The notes below the pieces were generated by a model that worked only from the letters and a program-made list of their open reading frames with translations, had not been told where the DNA came from and ran no database searches. A stretch of 64,000 bases of DNA from Prochlorococcus sp. AG-402-M15 (GTDB taxonomy: Bacteria; Cyanobacteriota; Cyanobacteriia; PCC-6307; Cyanobiaceae), in contig QCIP01000008.1 in assembly GCA_003216615.1 (NCBI GenBank), positions 42,369-106,368 on the forward strand, written 5' to 3'. Positions 1-10,666 of this stretch are shown here, one piece after another (positions within the stretch are counted from its first letter, which is position 1; every line of letters begins with the position of its first letter). Position numbers and translations under genes: made by a program.

Positions 1-161
1 AATCTTTTCAGATGTTCATCAAAAAGAATAGGTTTGTTTTCTTTTATCAAAATGGTTTCAAATATACCATCAGCAAATTTTAATCCTCTATTATTAGCAG
101 CAATAAATATTCTATCAATATCCAACCATTGATCCTTGTGCCAGCCTAATGTTTCAATCAT
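1..161 (-). CDS. Class IV aminotransferase, N-terminal part (possible 4-amino-4-deoxychorismate lyase, PabC)
   Basis: Partial gene; it runs off the left edge and only the first 53 codons are in the window. The ATG at 161-159 overlaps the pabB stop as ATGA, so the two genes are translationally coupled. The visible protein contains the NNRGLKFADGIFETI stretch typical of fold-type IV PLP enzymes (branched-chain aminotransferase, D-amino acid aminotransferase and PabC). The position directly behind pabB favours aminodeoxychorismate lyase, which releases p-aminobenzoate for folate synthesis. That assignment is inferred from context, because the catalytic lysine lies outside the window. Confidence 0.75.
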   Translation of the reverse strand, partial: MIETLGWHKDQWLDIDRIFIAANNRGLKFADGIFETILIKENKPILFDEHLKR

Positions 162-1474
162 TTTAGTGAATCAATTAACGGTAAAAGTTTCCACTTTAGT
201 TCATCAGTTTCCTCTTCAGGGTTTGAGTCAATAACTATTCCGCAACCAGCATATATATTGATTTTTTTGTCTTTAATTAAAAATGATCTTATTAGTATAT
301 TGCTGTCAAACTCTCCATTCCAGTCAAGCTTCAAAAATGAGCCACAGTATGGTCCGCGTTCACATTCTTCTAATTCAAAAAGTCTCTGGCATGATCTTAA
401 TTTAGGTGCTCCAGTTACAGAGCCCCCAGGCCAACAAGCTTTTAGTAAATCAATCCAGTTTTTCCCTTTTTTTAATTTTCCTCTGATTACTGAAGTTAGA
501 TGATGAACTTTTAAGAAACTTTCAAGTTTTAATATTTCTGGCACCATAATACTTCCTGTTTCGCAAACTTTACTTAAATCATTTCTTATTAGGTCAACAA
601 TCATAATATTTTCGGCTCTATCTTTTTCGTTCGTTATTAAATCGATCGCATTAAGTGCGTCTTGATTTAAATCTTTATCTCTAGCTCTAGTTCCTTTGAT
701 AGGTCTTGATTCTACAAAATTTTTATTATCTATTTTTATAAATCTTTCTGGCGAGGTAGATAATACAGCCTCTTTATAATTATCATTATTTATTATTATT
801 CCTCCAAAGGGAGCTCTTAATTTGCTTCTTATTTTTAGATATATATCTAGAGGACTATAGTTTTTGGAAGATTCAATTTCGCATTTAGTTGTTAGGTTTG
901 CTTGAAATATATCCCCTAGGGAAATTAATTTTTTCAATTTTAAAATATTTTTCTGAAATTTTTCAGCCATTTTGTCCAAATTTATTTTTGAAAAATCAAA
1001 ATTCAAATTTGTTTTAATAATATTTTCTTCTTCAATATTTTTTATATTGTTGATTATGTTTTTATAATTCATCAGTTCAGATGAGTTTGTGCCTTCGATA
1101 ATTATTTCTTTTTTTATTAGATTACATTTAATGATTGGATCATATGATGCAATCCATAAAGTTGCCATATTAGATTTTCTCCATGGGTTTTTTGGTTCTA
1201 TGTAAACTCCAGCTTCATAACTTAACCATCCGATCCAAAATCCTTTTTCAATATTTTTTAAATTGTTAAATGGATTATTAGTTTTGTCTAAGTTATTGAT
1301 ATCTCTTGATTGGATTATTTTTTTAGGTTTAATTCCTATTATTGACCATTCCCCATTTTCTTTGCCATCACTGTCTAGCCAAGCTAATCCTTTATCTCCG
1401 AATTTTTTTGTTAGATCATGCGTAATCAGTGCTGGATCTATCCATTTTTCTAGAATTATTTTTTTTATTTTCAT
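158..1474 (-). CDS. pabB: Para-aminobenzoate synthase component I (anthranilate synthase component I-like)
   Basis: 438 residues, chorismate-binding enzyme family. It converts chorismate and ammonia to aminodeoxychorismate for folate synthesis, working with a glutaminase partner (PabA/TrpG) encoded elsewhere. Family motifs are visible in order: PIKGTRARD, then ENIMIVDLIRNDLS, then GGSVTGAPK near the C-terminus. The start ATG overlaps the queC stop by four bases and its own stop overlaps the next aminotransferase, so it sits inside a minus-strand operon. Anthranilate synthase TrpE is the alternative; the adjoining class IV aminotransferase favours PabB. Confidence 0.85.
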   Translation of the reverse strand: MKIKKIILEKWIDPALITHDLTKKFGDKGLAWLDSDGKENGEWSIIGIKPKKIIQSRDINNLDKTNNPFNNLKNIEKGFWIGWLSYEAGVYIEPKNPWRKSNMATLWIASYDPIIKCNLIKKEIIIEGTNSSELMNYKNIINNIKNIEEENIIKTNLNFDFSKINLDKMAEKFQKNILKLKKLISLGDIFQANLTTKCEIESSKNYSPLDIYLKIRSKLRAPFGGIIINNDNYKEAVLSTSPERFIKIDNKNFVESRPIKGTRARDKDLNQDALNAIDLITNEKDRAENIMIVDLIRNDLSKVCETGSIMVPEILKLESFLKVHHLTSVIRGKLKKGKNWIDLLKACWPGGSVTGAPKLRSCQRLFELEECERGPYCGSFLKLDWNGEFDSNILIRSFLIKDKKINIYAGCGIVIDSNPEEETDELKWKLLPLIDSLK

Positions 1475-2145
1475 TTTTTATTTTTGTTATTAAGCCATTT
1501 TTCATAAGCAGCATTTCTAATTCTGCAGCTATCACACTTACCGCATGGTTTTGAATTACCCGAATAACAACTCCATGTTTTATCTAAAGGGACATGATTA
1601 GCAAAAGCTAATTTAATAATTTCCTCTTTATTTAAATCTAAGAGTGGCGTCCAAAGTTTTATTGGATTATTTTCTCTTCCTCTTTTATTGGCTAAATCTG
1701 CTAATTCTTGAAATTTTTTAATGTAGTCAGGTCTGCAATCTGGATAACCAGAATAATCTAGTGCATTAACTCCTAATCCTATAAAATCAGCATCTATTGC
1801 TTCGGCATAACTTAGTGCAACGGAAATAAATATAGTATTTCTCCCAGGAACATAAGTATTAGGAATTTTATTAGTTTGTACTCCTTCTTTCGGAATATTT
1901 TTTTGAGTATCAGTTAATGACGAGCCTCCCCATAATGATAAGTCAAGCTTAATGATTTTAAATTCTTCGATATCAAAGTGTTTTGCAATTATTGATGCAG
2001 AATTTAATTCTTTTTTATGACGTTGACCGTAGTCAAATGAAAGGCCAAAAATTTTAGCTTCGGATTTTTTTGCGATACCAGTAACTGTAGAAGAATCTAA
2101 ACCTCCAGATAATAAAACTACTATCGATTTATTTTTAAGAGTCAT
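1471..2145 (-). CDS. queC: 7-cyano-7-deazaguanine synthase
   Basis: 224 residues. QueC turns 7-carboxy-7-deazaguanine into preQ0 using ATP and ammonia, in the pathway to queuosine-modified tRNA or other 7-deazaguanines. The N-terminal PP-loop SGGLDSST is at residues 13-20, and the C-terminal zinc site is formed by Cys193, Cys201, Cys204 and Cys207 in a CX7CX2CX2C arrangement. It lies six bases downstream of queE, which makes its substrate, and overlaps pabB by four bases. Length and motifs are as expected for the family. Confidence 0.95.
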   Translation of the reverse strand: MTLKNKSIVVLLSGGLDSSTVTGIAKKSEAKIFGLSFDYGQRHKKELNSASIIAKHFDIEEFKIIKLDLSLWGGSSLTDTQKNIPKEGVQTNKIPNTYVPGRNTIFISVALSYAEAIDADFIGLGVNALDYSGYPDCRPDYIKKFQELADLANKRGRENNPIKLWTPLLDLNKEEIIKLAFANHVPLDKTWSCYSGNSKPCGKCDSCRIRNAAYEKWLNNKNKK

Positions 2146-2151
2146 ATGATT

Positions 2152-2829
2152 TCAATTAATTTTTAAGTATTTGTGAGTTTGAAGGCTCAATTTCCAATCT
2201 GGATTATTTTTTACGAAATCAATAGCAAGAGAAAAACCATTCGCATTGTTCCATGCTGGCTGTAAATAAAAAATTTTATCTTCTTTTTTTAAGCCATCTT
2301 CGCTTTTAGAGAGTTGATATTGTTTTAAAGTTTCTTTTTTTATTTGAATAGCAAATTCAATATCTTCTATTTCATTTATGATTATTTTGATTTCATTACA
2401 GTTTTTTAAAAAATAATTTTTTGGAGGTGAGTGTCTTTTAGGAGATAAAGTAATCCAGTCATAGTTTCCTGATATCGAATTAACTCCACTTGTCTCAATA
2501 TGAATCTTCATTGGCTTTTGTCCTTCTCCCATCGTCATTCTTTTTATGGCTTTGCAAAAATTATCCAAGTTATGTTGTAAAGGTTCTCCACCTGTAATAA
2601 CGCAAAAAGATGCTCCTTTTTCTCTGGCAATTTTTATGCGATCTATTATTTTTTCAATTGATATAGAAGGGTGTTTTTTCTCGTCCCATGAATTCTTGGT
2701 ATCGCACCAAGAACATCCAACTTTACATCCCGCTAATCTTACAAAAAAAGCACTTTTTCCAGCGTGATAACCTTCACCTTGTAATGAATGAAATTGTTCG
2801 ACTAAGGGTAAAAAATTTGTCATTTTCAT
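2152..2829 (-). CDS. queE: 7-carboxy-7-deazaguanine synthase (radical SAM)
   Basis: 225 residues. QueE is a radical S-adenosylmethionine enzyme that contracts 6-carboxytetrahydropterin to 7-carboxy-7-deazaguanine. The radical SAM cluster motif is Cys35-X3-Cys39-X2-Cys42 (GCKVGCSWCDT), followed by the SAM-binding VITGGEPL. The first ATG, at 2829, is used here; a second in-frame ATG two codons later is an equally good start. Product and neighbour (queC) are consecutive steps. The other steps (QueD, FolE) are not in the window. Confidence 0.93.
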   Translation of the reverse strand: MKMTNFLPLVEQFHSLQGEGYHAGKSAFFVRLAGCKVGCSWCDTKNSWDEKKHPSISIEKIIDRIKIAREKGASFCVITGGEPLQHNLDNFCKAIKRMTMGEGQKPMKIHIETSGVNSISGNYDWITLSPKRHSPPKNYFLKNCNEIKIIINEIEDIEFAIQIKKETLKQYQLSKSEDGLKKEDKIFYLQPAWNNANGFSLAIDFVKNNPDWKLSLQTHKYLKIN

Positions 2830-2847
2830 TCAAAAAAATAAAGAATA

Positions 2848-4458
2848 TTAATTTGATTGAGTTAACTTATCTTGAGAGGCTTTTATTAAACCTTTAAATA
2901 AAGGATGAGGTTTGCCAGGTCTTGATAAAAACTCAGGATGATATTGACATGCTAAGAAGTAAGGATGATTTTCTAACTCAATTAACTCAACTAATCTGCC
3001 ATCTGGTGATGTACCACTAATTTTGTATCCAGAATCTAAAAAACTTTGTTTGTAGTAATTATTAAATTCGTATCTATGTCGATGTCTCTCATAAATAACA
3101 TCCTCATTATATAAGTTTTTTCCAGTTGTATTTTTTGTCAATCTACATGGATACACTCCAAGTCTCATTGTCCCACCTAAATCAACTACATCTTCCTGTT
3201 CTGGTAATAAATGTATCACTGGATTGGGCGTGTTTGGGTCTAGTTCTGAACTAGATGCATCTGGAAGATTAGCTACATTCCTGGCCCATTCTATAACTGC
3301 ACATTGCATACCAAGGCATAAACCTAAAAAGGGAATTTGATTTTCTCTTGCGAATTTTATAGCCGAAATTTTTCCATTGACTCCTCTATTGCCAAATCCC
3401 CCGGGTACCACAATTGCATCAACTTGATTTAAGTAAGTTTCTGCTGAATTTTTTTCTATCATTTCAGCACTTACCCAATGTAAATCTAATAAAGCCTTTT
3501 GTTCAATGCATGCATGTCTTAAAGCTTCAACAACGGATAAATATGCATCTCCAAGTTCAATGTATTTACCTACTAAAGCAACTTTGATTGGAGCTCCAGG
3601 ATTTCTTAGGTTGTGTATAAGTTGCTCCCAATTTTTCAAATCACATTTTTTATCTTCAAGGTCTAAATACTTCAGAGTTTCTTTGCATAAACCTTCTTTT
3701 TTTAAAGAAAGAGGTACAGAATAAATACTGTCTGCGTCTAAAGCTTCAATTACAGAGTTGATACTGACACCACAAAAACCACTCAGCTTCTTTTTAAGAG
3801 CTTCATTGATAGATTTATCACTGCGGCATACAAGTAAATCTGGCTGAATTCCAATTGATCTTAATTCTTTCACTGAATGTTGTGTTGGCTTAGTTTTTAT
3901 TTCGCCAGAGGTTTTGATGAAAGGAAGTAATGTTACGTGTATGTATGCAACATCGTTTCTATTGACATCATTTTTGAATTCTCTTATTGCCTCTAAAAAA
4001 GGTAGAGATTCAATATCACCAACTGTTCCACCAATTTCAGTAATTATAATGTCTGCATTACTGTTGGCGGCTACTCTATGAATTCTTTCTCTTATTTCTC
4101 CCGTTATGTGAGGTATTACTTGCACAGTTCCACCGTGATAACTTCCTCTTCTTTCTTTATTGATAACTGCTTGATAGATAGATCCCGTAGTCACACTATT
4201 TAACCTAGTCATTGCAGTATCAGTAAATCTTTCATAGTGACCTAAATCTAGATCGGTTTCAGCCCCATCTTCGGTTACAAATACTTCTCCATGTTGGAAA
4301 GGGCTCATTGTTCCTGGATCAACATTTAGATATGGATCTAGTTTTAATATTGAAACACTATATCCTCTAGACTTTAATAATCTTCCTAAGCTTGCAGCGA
4401 CAATTCCTTTACCAATGCTAGAAACTACTCCTCCGGTGACAAATACAAATTTTGACAT
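2848..4458 (-). CDS. pyrG: CTP synthase
   Basis: 536 residues, the normal length. The enzyme aminates UTP to CTP with ATP and glutamine. The N-terminal amidoligase domain opens with [15 protein letters not shown] and contains GGTVGDIES. The C-terminal class I glutaminase domain has the nucleophile motif GLCLGMQ and the CQYHPEF histidine-glutamate pair. It is upstream of queE on the same strand with an 18-base gap. No ambiguity of function. Confidence 0.98.
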   Translation of the reverse strand: MSKFVFVTGGVVSSIGKGIVAASLGRLLKSRGYSVSILKLDPYLNVDPGTMSPFQHGEVFVTEDGAETDLDLGHYERFTDTAMTRLNSVTTGSIYQAVINKERRGSYHGGTVQVIPHITGEIRERIHRVAANSNADIIITEIGGTVGDIESLPFLEAIREFKNDVNRNDVAYIHVTLLPFIKTSGEIKTKPTQHSVKELRSIGIQPDLLVCRSDKSINEALKKKLSGFCGVSINSVIEALDADSIYSVPLSLKKEGLCKETLKYLDLEDKKCDLKNWEQLIHNLRNPGAPIKVALVGKYIELGDAYLSVVEALRHACIEQKALLDLHWVSAEMIEKNSAETYLNQVDAIVVPGGFGNRGVNGKISAIKFARENQIPFLGLCLGMQCAVIEWARNVANLPDASSSELDPNTPNPVIHLLPEQEDVVDLGGTMRLGVYPCRLTKNTTGKNLYNEDVIYERHRHRYEFNNYYKQSFLDSGYKISGTSPDGRLVELIELENHPYFLACQYHPEFLSRPGKPHPLFKGLIKASQDKLTQSN

Positions 4459-4533
4459 TAAATATTTTTAATTAAGCACAGCCTCCTTATATTTTATTTA
4501 AACAAAAAACTTTTAGAACATCCATATATATTC

Positions 4534-6330
4534 TTATTCATCAATTGTTATTTCAATATCTAATTCTTTTAATTGTGATTCAGAGACATTTGAAGGTGCA
4601 TTTGTGAGAAGACATTTTGCTTGTTGATTTTTTGGAAAAGCAATTGTTTCTCTGATTGAATCTGCACCAATGATCAGCATGGTAATACGATCCAATCCAA
4701 ACGCTATTCCACCATGAGGAGGAGCACCCATTTCTAAGGCTTCTATTAAAAATCCAAATTTTTCATCAATCTCTTTATCAGTAAGTCCTACCGTTTTCAG
4801 AACCTCTCTTTGTAAGTTTGCTTCATGAATACGTAAAGAGCCACCTCCTAACTCCAATCCATTGAGAACTAAGTCATAAGCATTTGCTGTAGAGCTCTCA
4901 ATTTCTTTTTTCAAGTTTTCAGAATCTTTAGATTTTATATTTTTTGGAGAACAAAAAGGATGATGTAAAGCTTCATATCTATTTTCATCTTCATTTCTCT
5001 CAAACATCGGGAAGTCAGTTACCCATAAGAAATTCCATTTACTTTTATCAATAAGATTTAAGTCTTTTGCGATATATTGTCTAATCCTATCTAATGACTG
5101 ATTGACAATTTGTTTATCTCCAGCTCCTAAGAGGATTAAGTCTCCATCTTTTGCTTCTGTGATTTTTAAAATATCAGCTATATGCTCTTCACTTAAATTA
5201 TTTTTAATTGCCCCAATAGTCTCAAGCTCATCTCCTTTGACCCTTATAAAGGCCAAACCACCAGCTCCTGCATCTTGAGCTACTTGGAAGATGTCACCTC
5301 CTGGTTTAATTCTTACGTTGCTAATACTTGAATTGCCTCCTTTGACTGTTATGGATTTTATATAACCTCCAGAATTAATTACCTTGGTGAAAATATTAAA
5401 TCCAATATCACCTAATACTCCTCCTAAATCTTTTAATAACATTTGATATCTAGTATCTGGTCTATCAGTCCCGTAATTATCCATTGCTGCCTGCCATGTC
5501 ATTCTTGGAAAAGCATTATTAAAATTAATATTTAACACTTCTTTCCATATTTTTTTTATGAGACTTTCATTAAAAGAAATTATTTCTTCTTCACTAATAA
5601 AGCTCATCTCAATATCTAATTGAGTAAACTCTGGCTGTCTATCTGCCCTTAAGTCTTCATCACGGAAACATTTTGCGATTTGATAATACTTATCTAAGCC
5701 CCCAACCATTAAAAGTTGTTTAAATAGTTGTGGGGATTGAGGTAAAGCAAAAAATTCTCCATTTGAAAGACGTGCAGGAACAAGAAAATCGCGAGCGCCT
5801 TCAGGAGTTGACTTTGTAAGTAATGGGGTCTCTACTTCTGTAAATCCAAAATTATCAAGAAATTCTCTAGCAACTTTAATAATCTTATGTCTTGTTTTTA
5901 AATTTTCTAGTAATTTTCCCCTTCTTAAATCAAGGTATCTATATTTTAATCTGAGTTCCTCTTTCGTATTTTCATAATCATGAATAGACACTGGAAAAGG
6001 TAAGTTGTTTTTAATTTGGTTGAGAATTTGCAAATCTTTAACCTTAAGCTCTAACTCTCCAGTACTTAAATTTCTATTTATGGAATCTTTGGGCCTTTCA
6101 TTAATAATTCCGCTAACCATTATTACTGTTTCATTTTTTAGAGTTTCTGCCTGTTTAAATAGATCTGCACCATCATCGGGGTTAATTGTTATTTGTAGGA
6201 ATCCACTATGGTCTCTTAAATCAATAAAAATTACACCACCATGATCTCTTCTTCTATCTACCCATCCGCATAAATTAACTAATTTACCAATATCTGTATT
6301 ATTGAGTTCTTTGCAAATTTTGTTTCTCAT
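4534..6330 (-). CDS. aspS: Aspartyl-tRNA synthetase
   Basis: 598 residues, class II aminoacyl-tRNA synthetase of the bacterial type, charging tRNA-Asp (and possibly tRNA-Asn in organisms using the amidotransferase route). It has the N-terminal OB-fold anticodon domain ([21 protein letters not shown]), class II motif 2 ([19 protein letters not shown]), the bacterial GAD insertion in the middle (about 290-420), and motif 3 ([12 protein letters not shown]) near the C-terminus. The gene is monocistronic-looking, with 55-75 bases on either side. Confidence 0.97.
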   Translation of the reverse strand: MRNKICKELNNTDIGKLVNLCGWVDRRRDHGGVIFIDLRDHSGFLQITINPDDGADLFKQAETLKNETVIMVSGIINERPKDSINRNLSTGELELKVKDLQILNQIKNNLPFPVSIHDYENTKEELRLKYRYLDLRRGKLLENLKTRHKIIKVAREFLDNFGFTEVETPLLTKSTPEGARDFLVPARLSNGEFFALPQSPQLFKQLLMVGGLDKYYQIAKCFRDEDLRADRQPEFTQLDIEMSFISEEEIISFNESLIKKIWKEVLNINFNNAFPRMTWQAAMDNYGTDRPDTRYQMLLKDLGGVLGDIGFNIFTKVINSGGYIKSITVKGGNSSISNVRIKPGGDIFQVAQDAGAGGLAFIRVKGDELETIGAIKNNLSEEHIADILKITEAKDGDLILLGAGDKQIVNQSLDRIRQYIAKDLNLIDKSKWNFLWVTDFPMFERNEDENRYEALHHPFCSPKNIKSKDSENLKKEIESSTANAYDLVLNGLELGGGSLRIHEANLQREVLKTVGLTDKEIDEKFGFLIEALEMGAPPHGGIAFGLDRITMLIIGADSIRETIAFPKNQQAKCLLTNAPSNVSESQLKELDIEITIDE

Positions 6331-6385
6331 CTAAGTATGATTTATTTATCAATAACTTATAATAATTCTTTAAGGGTAAATTTAG

Positions 6386-7498
6386 TTAATAATTTTTTTT
6401 ATAAAACGCTCTTTTTGTTATTACCCCTTTGAATTTTTTGCCTCTTATTAATATTTGAACTTCATTATTTATTAAGGCATGCGAAGTATTGATGTATGCA
6501 AACGCTATAGCTTGTTGTTTAGTTGGAGACCAACTGCCGCTTGTGATAGTACCAATATTTTCTTCACCTTTAAGAACTGCGCAACCTTTTCTTCCTATTG
6601 CTTTTCCTTCTATAGAGAGACCAACTAACTTTTTTTGAATACCTAATCTTGACTGCTCTTCAAGAAATCTTCTTCCAAAGAATTCGTGATTATTTTCTAG
6701 ATGTACTAGCCAGCCTAACCCTGCTTCATATGGAGAAGTTTCTTCATTTATGTCTTGACCATAAAGATGCATGCCTGCTTCAAGTCTAAGAGTATCTCTA
6801 GCTCCTAAACCACAAGGTGCAACATTTTTGGAAATTGAGAAATCCCATAAATTAATTGCTGCTTTTTTAGATAAAAGTATTTCTAGACCTTTTTCCCCCG
6901 TATAGCCTGTCTTTGAAAAGAAAATTTTTTCTTTAGGCGAAATATGTTCAAAAATTTTATATTCGCATCCAAAGTTAGGGATATGTGAGATCGAAGATTC
7001 AATCCATTCTTCAAATAAATCGAATGAGTTTTTTCCCTGTAGTGCTAAAAGTACTTTGTCTTTTTTAAAGTTTGTAATCGAAATTTCAGACATATTTAAA
7101 TTATTTTTTATCCACTGAAAATCTTCTTCATATCTACTTGCATTAACTATTAACAATAATTCTGATATATCATTTTCTTGTATACCAAGTTCATAAATTA
7201 TTAAGTCATCTATTATTCCTCCTTTTTCATTGAGCATTACTGTATAAAGCCCCTGACCTTCAGAAAAGGAGTATAAATTAGTAGGAAAAAGTTTTTGAAT
7301 ATAATCCTTTGGATTGATTCCCTTGATAGAAATTACACCCATATGAGAAATATCAAATAATCCTGCTGAAGATCTAACTGATTCATGCTCTTTAATTAAT
7401 CCTGAAAATGATATGGGCATTTCCCAACCTGCAAAATCCACTAATTTTGCATTGGATTCAACATATTTTGAATAAAGAGGACTTTTTAGCAAATCCAT
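6386..7498 (-). CDS. gcvT: Glycine cleavage system T protein (aminomethyltransferase)
   Basis: 370 residues. The T protein takes the aminomethyl group from lipoylated GcvH and passes the methylene unit to tetrahydrofolate, releasing ammonia; in cyanobacteria this belongs to photorespiratory glycine breakdown. Visible family sequences are [13 protein letters not shown] near residue 50, [12 protein letters not shown], and [21 protein letters not shown]. Its partners gcvH and gcvP are in the window but 18 kb away on the other strand, so the system is split over two loci. No conserved leader structure of glycine-riboswitch size fits in the 50 bases upstream. Confidence 0.96.
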   Translation of the reverse strand: MDLLKSPLYSKYVESNAKLVDFAGWEMPISFSGLIKEHESVRSSAGLFDISHMGVISIKGINPKDYIQKLFPTNLYSFSEGQGLYTVMLNEKGGIIDDLIIYELGIQENDISELLLIVNASRYEEDFQWIKNNLNMSEISITNFKKDKVLLALQGKNSFDLFEEWIESSISHIPNFGCEYKIFEHISPKEKIFFSKTGYTGEKGLEILLSKKAAINLWDFSISKNVAPCGLGARDTLRLEAGMHLYGQDINEETSPYEAGLGWLVHLENNHEFFGRRFLEEQSRLGIQKKLVGLSIEGKAIGRKGCAVLKGEENIGTITSGSWSPTKQQAIAFAYINTSHALINNEVQILIRGKKFKGVITKRAFYKKNY

Positions 7499-7548
7499 GA
7501 AATATTTAGTTTGTATTTAGTATTTTTACACTGTAGTTTAGAAATTTT

Positions 7549-8430
7549 TTATTGCATATTTTCTAATGACAAAATTAAGCTTCTAAGTACTTTGGCTGCA
7601 ACTATGCTACTTACTCCGCTTTTATCAATTTCTGGAGATAATTCCACAATATCTGAAGCCACAATTCTAAGGTCTTTTAAAGTTTTCAGTATTTCTTCAA
7701 AATCATTCCAAAAAAATCCTCCCGGTTCTGGAGTGCCCGTCCCTGCTAATAAACTGGGATCAAACCAATCTAAGTCTATTGTTAAATAGATTGGAGACTT
7801 AGCGTATGGTAGAAGAGCTTGTTTTAAATCATGTGCATTTCCGCCTGGACAAAAGTTAACTAATTGGTTGTTGTTATGCATAATTTCAAATTCTTCCTTA
7901 GTTCCACTTCTAATTCCTACTTGCAAAATTTTCTTTTCAGGTAGCACTTCTAAACATCTTTTCATAATACAAGCATGACTATGTTCATTTCCTATATATG
8001 ATTCTCTTAAATCTGCATGAGCATCTAGTTGAACCAATATCAAATCTGGATATTTTTTTACTAATGCTTCAATAGCACCTCTTGTAATAGAGTGTTCGCC
8101 TCCAAGCATAATAGGACTAAGGCGTTTACTAATTAAATAATTTGTTGCTGATTTAACCGATTCAATAACGGACTTTGAGTCCTTTTTATCAATTAGTATT
8201 GATCCAAAATCAACATACATAATATCCTCTAAGTCTTTTTTTATTTTTGGACAATATGTTTCTAAGCAAGAACTAACTTGTCTTATTGCTTCTGGACCAA
8301 ATCTTGCTCCTGGTTTAAACGAACATGTCCCGTCATAATTAACTCCAAATATACCAATTGAGCAATTCTCAGGACTTCTTTTTGCTCCCATATAAATTGC
8401 ATTTTCGTTATCAAATAAATTTTTTATCAT
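7549..8430 (-). CDS. speB: Agmatinase / ureohydrolase family
   Basis: 293 residues. Ureohydrolase fold with the binuclear manganese motifs in order: GGEHSITRG, DAHADLR, and DLDWFDPSLLAGTGTPEPGG. Agmatinase converts agmatine to putrescine and urea. Placement one base downstream of spermidine synthase supports polyamine metabolism rather than arginase; guanidine- or arginine-acting relatives in cyanobacteria cannot be excluded by sequence reading alone. The ATG at 8430 follows the speE stop directly, indicating coupling. Confidence 0.85.
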   Translation of the reverse strand: MIKNLFDNENAIYMGAKRSPENCSIGIFGVNYDGTCSFKPGARFGPEAIRQVSSCLETYCPKIKKDLEDIMYVDFGSILIDKKDSKSVIESVKSATNYLISKRLSPIMLGGEHSITRGAIEALVKKYPDLILVQLDAHADLRESYIGNEHSHACIMKRCLEVLPEKKILQVGIRSGTKEEFEIMHNNNQLVNFCPGGNAHDLKQALLPYAKSPIYLTIDLDWFDPSLLAGTGTPEPGGFFWNDFEEILKTLKDLRIVASDIVELSPEIDKSGVSSIVAAKVLRSLILSLENMQ

Positions 8431-8431
8431 T

Positions 8432-9283
8432 CTATGAATTGAGTTCTTTTACAATTTTATTTGGCATCATTTTTAATGCTGCATTTTGAAAATTTAAATT
8501 CCAAATTTCACATCCTTTTTCTATTTTTACGACTTCATAATAATTTTGCTTTGATAAATTTAGATCTTCTGAAGAAGCAAATGTCCAACTCCAAATCCCG
8601 CTTGGATATATAGGCACAAAGGAATACATAGTTTCAGAAACTTTAAATATATTTTTTAGGGTTTTCAAAATATTTATGTGAATATTTTTGAAGGATTCAG
8701 GAGATTCGCTTTGCGTTGCTAATATCCCCTTTGGTGTAAGTATTCTTTTACATTCTTTATAAAAAGAATCTGAAAATAATAAATTTGAAAATTCTGAGGG
8801 ATCTGAACAATCTATAAATATAACGTCGTAAAAATTATCTCTTGTTTTTTTTACCCATTTAACACCATTATCAACATGTATTTCTAATCTTTTGTCATTC
8901 CATGCTTCGCCGCCAATTTCTTTTAGAAATTTTTTAGATATTTTGATTACCTCCTCATCAATTTCTACCAGATCAATTTTTGATATTTGAGAATATTTAA
9001 CGCATTCTCTTACAGTACCACCGTCACCACCGCCAATAATTAGTACATTAGATTTTTCGTCAATCCTACTTAATGCAGGATGCACAAGACACTCATGATA
9101 ATATTTCTCGTCTTTTAATGATGTCATCCAGCAACCATCTAACATTAAAGCTTTACCATAATATTCATTTTTAATAACAATAATTTCTTGATATTTTGAG
9201 GTTTTTTTAATTAGAATTTTCCCATTTAGGCCGAATCTTGAGCCTTTATGATATTCATCTATCCATGTTGTAATATTTGTCAT
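8432..9283 (-). CDS. speE: Spermidine synthase (polyamine aminopropyltransferase)
   Basis: 283 residues. Transfers aminopropyl from decarboxylated S-adenosylmethionine to putrescine. The Rossmann methyltransferase-like core shows VLIIGGGDGGTVRE around residues 80-93 and the acidic loop DVIFIDCSDPSE. The substrate-binding loop reads LDGCWMTSLKDEKYYHE, differing from the common DGVxQTTExDE form, so substrate preference could be broader or altered. The start ATG overlaps the mazG stop by four bases; speB follows immediately, giving the order mazG-speE-speB. Confidence 0.9.
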   Translation of the reverse strand: MTNITTWIDEYHKGSRFGLNGKILIKKTSKYQEIIVIKNEYYGKALMLDGCWMTSLKDEKYYHECLVHPALSRIDEKSNVLIIGGGDGGTVRECVKYSQISKIDLVEIDEEVIKISKKFLKEIGGEAWNDKRLEIHVDNGVKWVKKTRDNFYDVIFIDCSDPSEFSNLLFSDSFYKECKRILTPKGILATQSESPESFKNIHINILKTLKNIFKVSETMYSFVPIYPSGIWSWTFASSEDLNLSKQNYYEVVKIEKGCEIWNLNFQNAALKMMPNKIVKELNS

Positions 9284-10134
9284 TTGCTTTTAGAAATTTT
9301 TCCCGCCAGTTTTTGTTTGGCTATTTGCCAAAGCCGTTGAAAGTCTTTAGGAGTTTGTTTTTTAATATTATCTCCTGCATGCTCTTCGACGATTGAAAAT
9401 CTGTCTAAAAATTTTATATTAGTTTTTTGAAGAGCTGATTCAGGATTGATCTTTAAAAAGTTTGAGAGATTAAGAAGGGTAAAGTAAATATCCCCAAATT
9501 CATTTTTTATCTCTGAATCATTTTTACTGGTAATTGCTTCCTTTAATTCATTAATCTCTTCTTCTAACTTTTTAAAAATCTCATCAGTACTTTCCCACTT
9601 GAAACCATGTTTTTTAACAACATTTGTGATTTTATCTGTTCCAACCGTTGGCGGTAAATTTTTAATTTTTAAATTTAAATTTCTACTAATTGAAGATTTC
9701 ATATGATGTGCTTCTTTTTCTAAATTTTTTATATTTACCCAAATCTGTTGTGATTTTTTTAATGATACTTTTTCTTTTTTGTTAAAAATATATGGATGTC
9801 TATTAATAATTTTCTTATTTAGATTTTTTATAACATCATTTAGTGCAAATTCTTTTTCTTCGTAACCGATTTCAGCATGAAGCATTACTTGTAATAAAAG
9901 ATCTCCTAACTCCTCACATATGTTATCTGCATTTTTTGCATATATCGCATCTATAAATTCATTACTTTCTTCATACAAAAATGGAATCAACGATACATGA
10001 GACTGTATTTTCTGCCATGGGCAGCCCCAAGTTTTATCTTTTAATGCTTTGATATTAGATATTAAGATTTTAAAACTATTTATAGTCTCTAAATCGGAAT
10101 TGTTTTCCAATTTATATCTATTGTTTGAGGACAT
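9280..10134 (-). CDS. mazG: MazG nucleoside triphosphate pyrophosphohydrolase
   Basis: 284 residues with two MazG domains. The first (about 22-120) carries LKDKTWGCPWQKIQSHVSL and the EESNEFIDAI plus EELGDLLLQV acidic metal-binding helices; the second (about 165-260) repeats the pattern with EEINELKEAI and NEFGDIYFTLLNLS. MazG hydrolyses non-canonical or excess NTPs to NMP and pyrophosphate. First gene of the mazG-speE-speB cluster. mazG homologues also occur in marine cyanophages, but this copy has the full two-domain cellular architecture. Confidence 0.93.
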   Translation of the reverse strand: MSSNNRYKLENNSDLETINSFKILISNIKALKDKTWGCPWQKIQSHVSLIPFLYEESNEFIDAIYAKNADNICEELGDLLLQVMLHAEIGYEEKEFALNDVIKNLNKKIINRHPYIFNKKEKVSLKKSQQIWVNIKNLEKEAHHMKSSISRNLNLKIKNLPPTVGTDKITNVVKKHGFKWESTDEIFKKLEEEINELKEAITSKNDSEIKNEFGDIYFTLLNLSNFLKINPESALQKTNIKFLDRFSIVEEHAGDNIKKQTPKDFQRLWQIAKQKLAGKISKSK

Positions 10135-10232
10135 AGGATATATTTTATTAATTAAATTTTGCCTTAATCATGAAATATTTAAATACTTAGTATAAATTTT
10201 TAAACTTCATCTATTAGAATGATCTATTATAA

Positions 10233-10304
<72 letters not shown>

Positions 10305-10319
10305 TTTATTATTTTTCTA

Positions 10320-10661
10320 ATGACTGAGATCGTCAATCTTTCAATCAGTCAAAGTGCTGCTTCAGAACTATCTAGGCAATCTTCTTTTGGAGGTTCTCCA
10401 GGAGAAATGTCAATTGATTTGGTAGAGGATAAAAATTGTTCCGAAGGATGGATGCATATTAAATTAAGGCCAGGTACATGTAATGGATCCCCTATTTCAA
10501 GAACTGAAGGAGTAACTTTATACGCGGATGTAAAAAAGTTTAATTTACTGAAAGATTTAAAATTAGATTATTACGGTGATTTGAGCGGTGGTGGATTTCT
10601 TATTTCAACACCAAAAAATGCAAAACGTTGTTCCTGTGGTTCTGGTTTCAAACTTTTGTAG
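10320..10661 (+). CDS. HesB/IscA-like A-type iron-sulfur carrier family protein
   Basis: 113 residues from the ATG at 10320. A longer open frame begins inside the tRNA and is not credible as coding. A-type carriers bind Fe-S clusters through three cysteines; here Cys54 (PGTCNGSP), Cys104 and Cys106 (CSCGSGF) match that pattern. Overall similarity to classical IscA is weak, with an unusual N-terminus, so it belongs to a divergent cyanobacterial branch. It sits between tRNA-Val and valS. A role in cluster delivery is inferred from the cysteines only. Confidence 0.75.
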   Translation: MTEIVNLSISQSAASELSRQSSFGGSPGEMSIDLVEDKNCSEGWMHIKLRPGTCNGSPISRTEGVTLYADVKKFNLLKDLKLDYYGDLSGGGFLISTPKNAKRCSCGSGFKLL

Positions 10662-10666
10662 AATAG

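Noticed and set aside
7499..7548. Glycine riboswitch before gcvT
   Set aside because: Only 50 bases separate the genes, and no paired aptamer-like structure fits.
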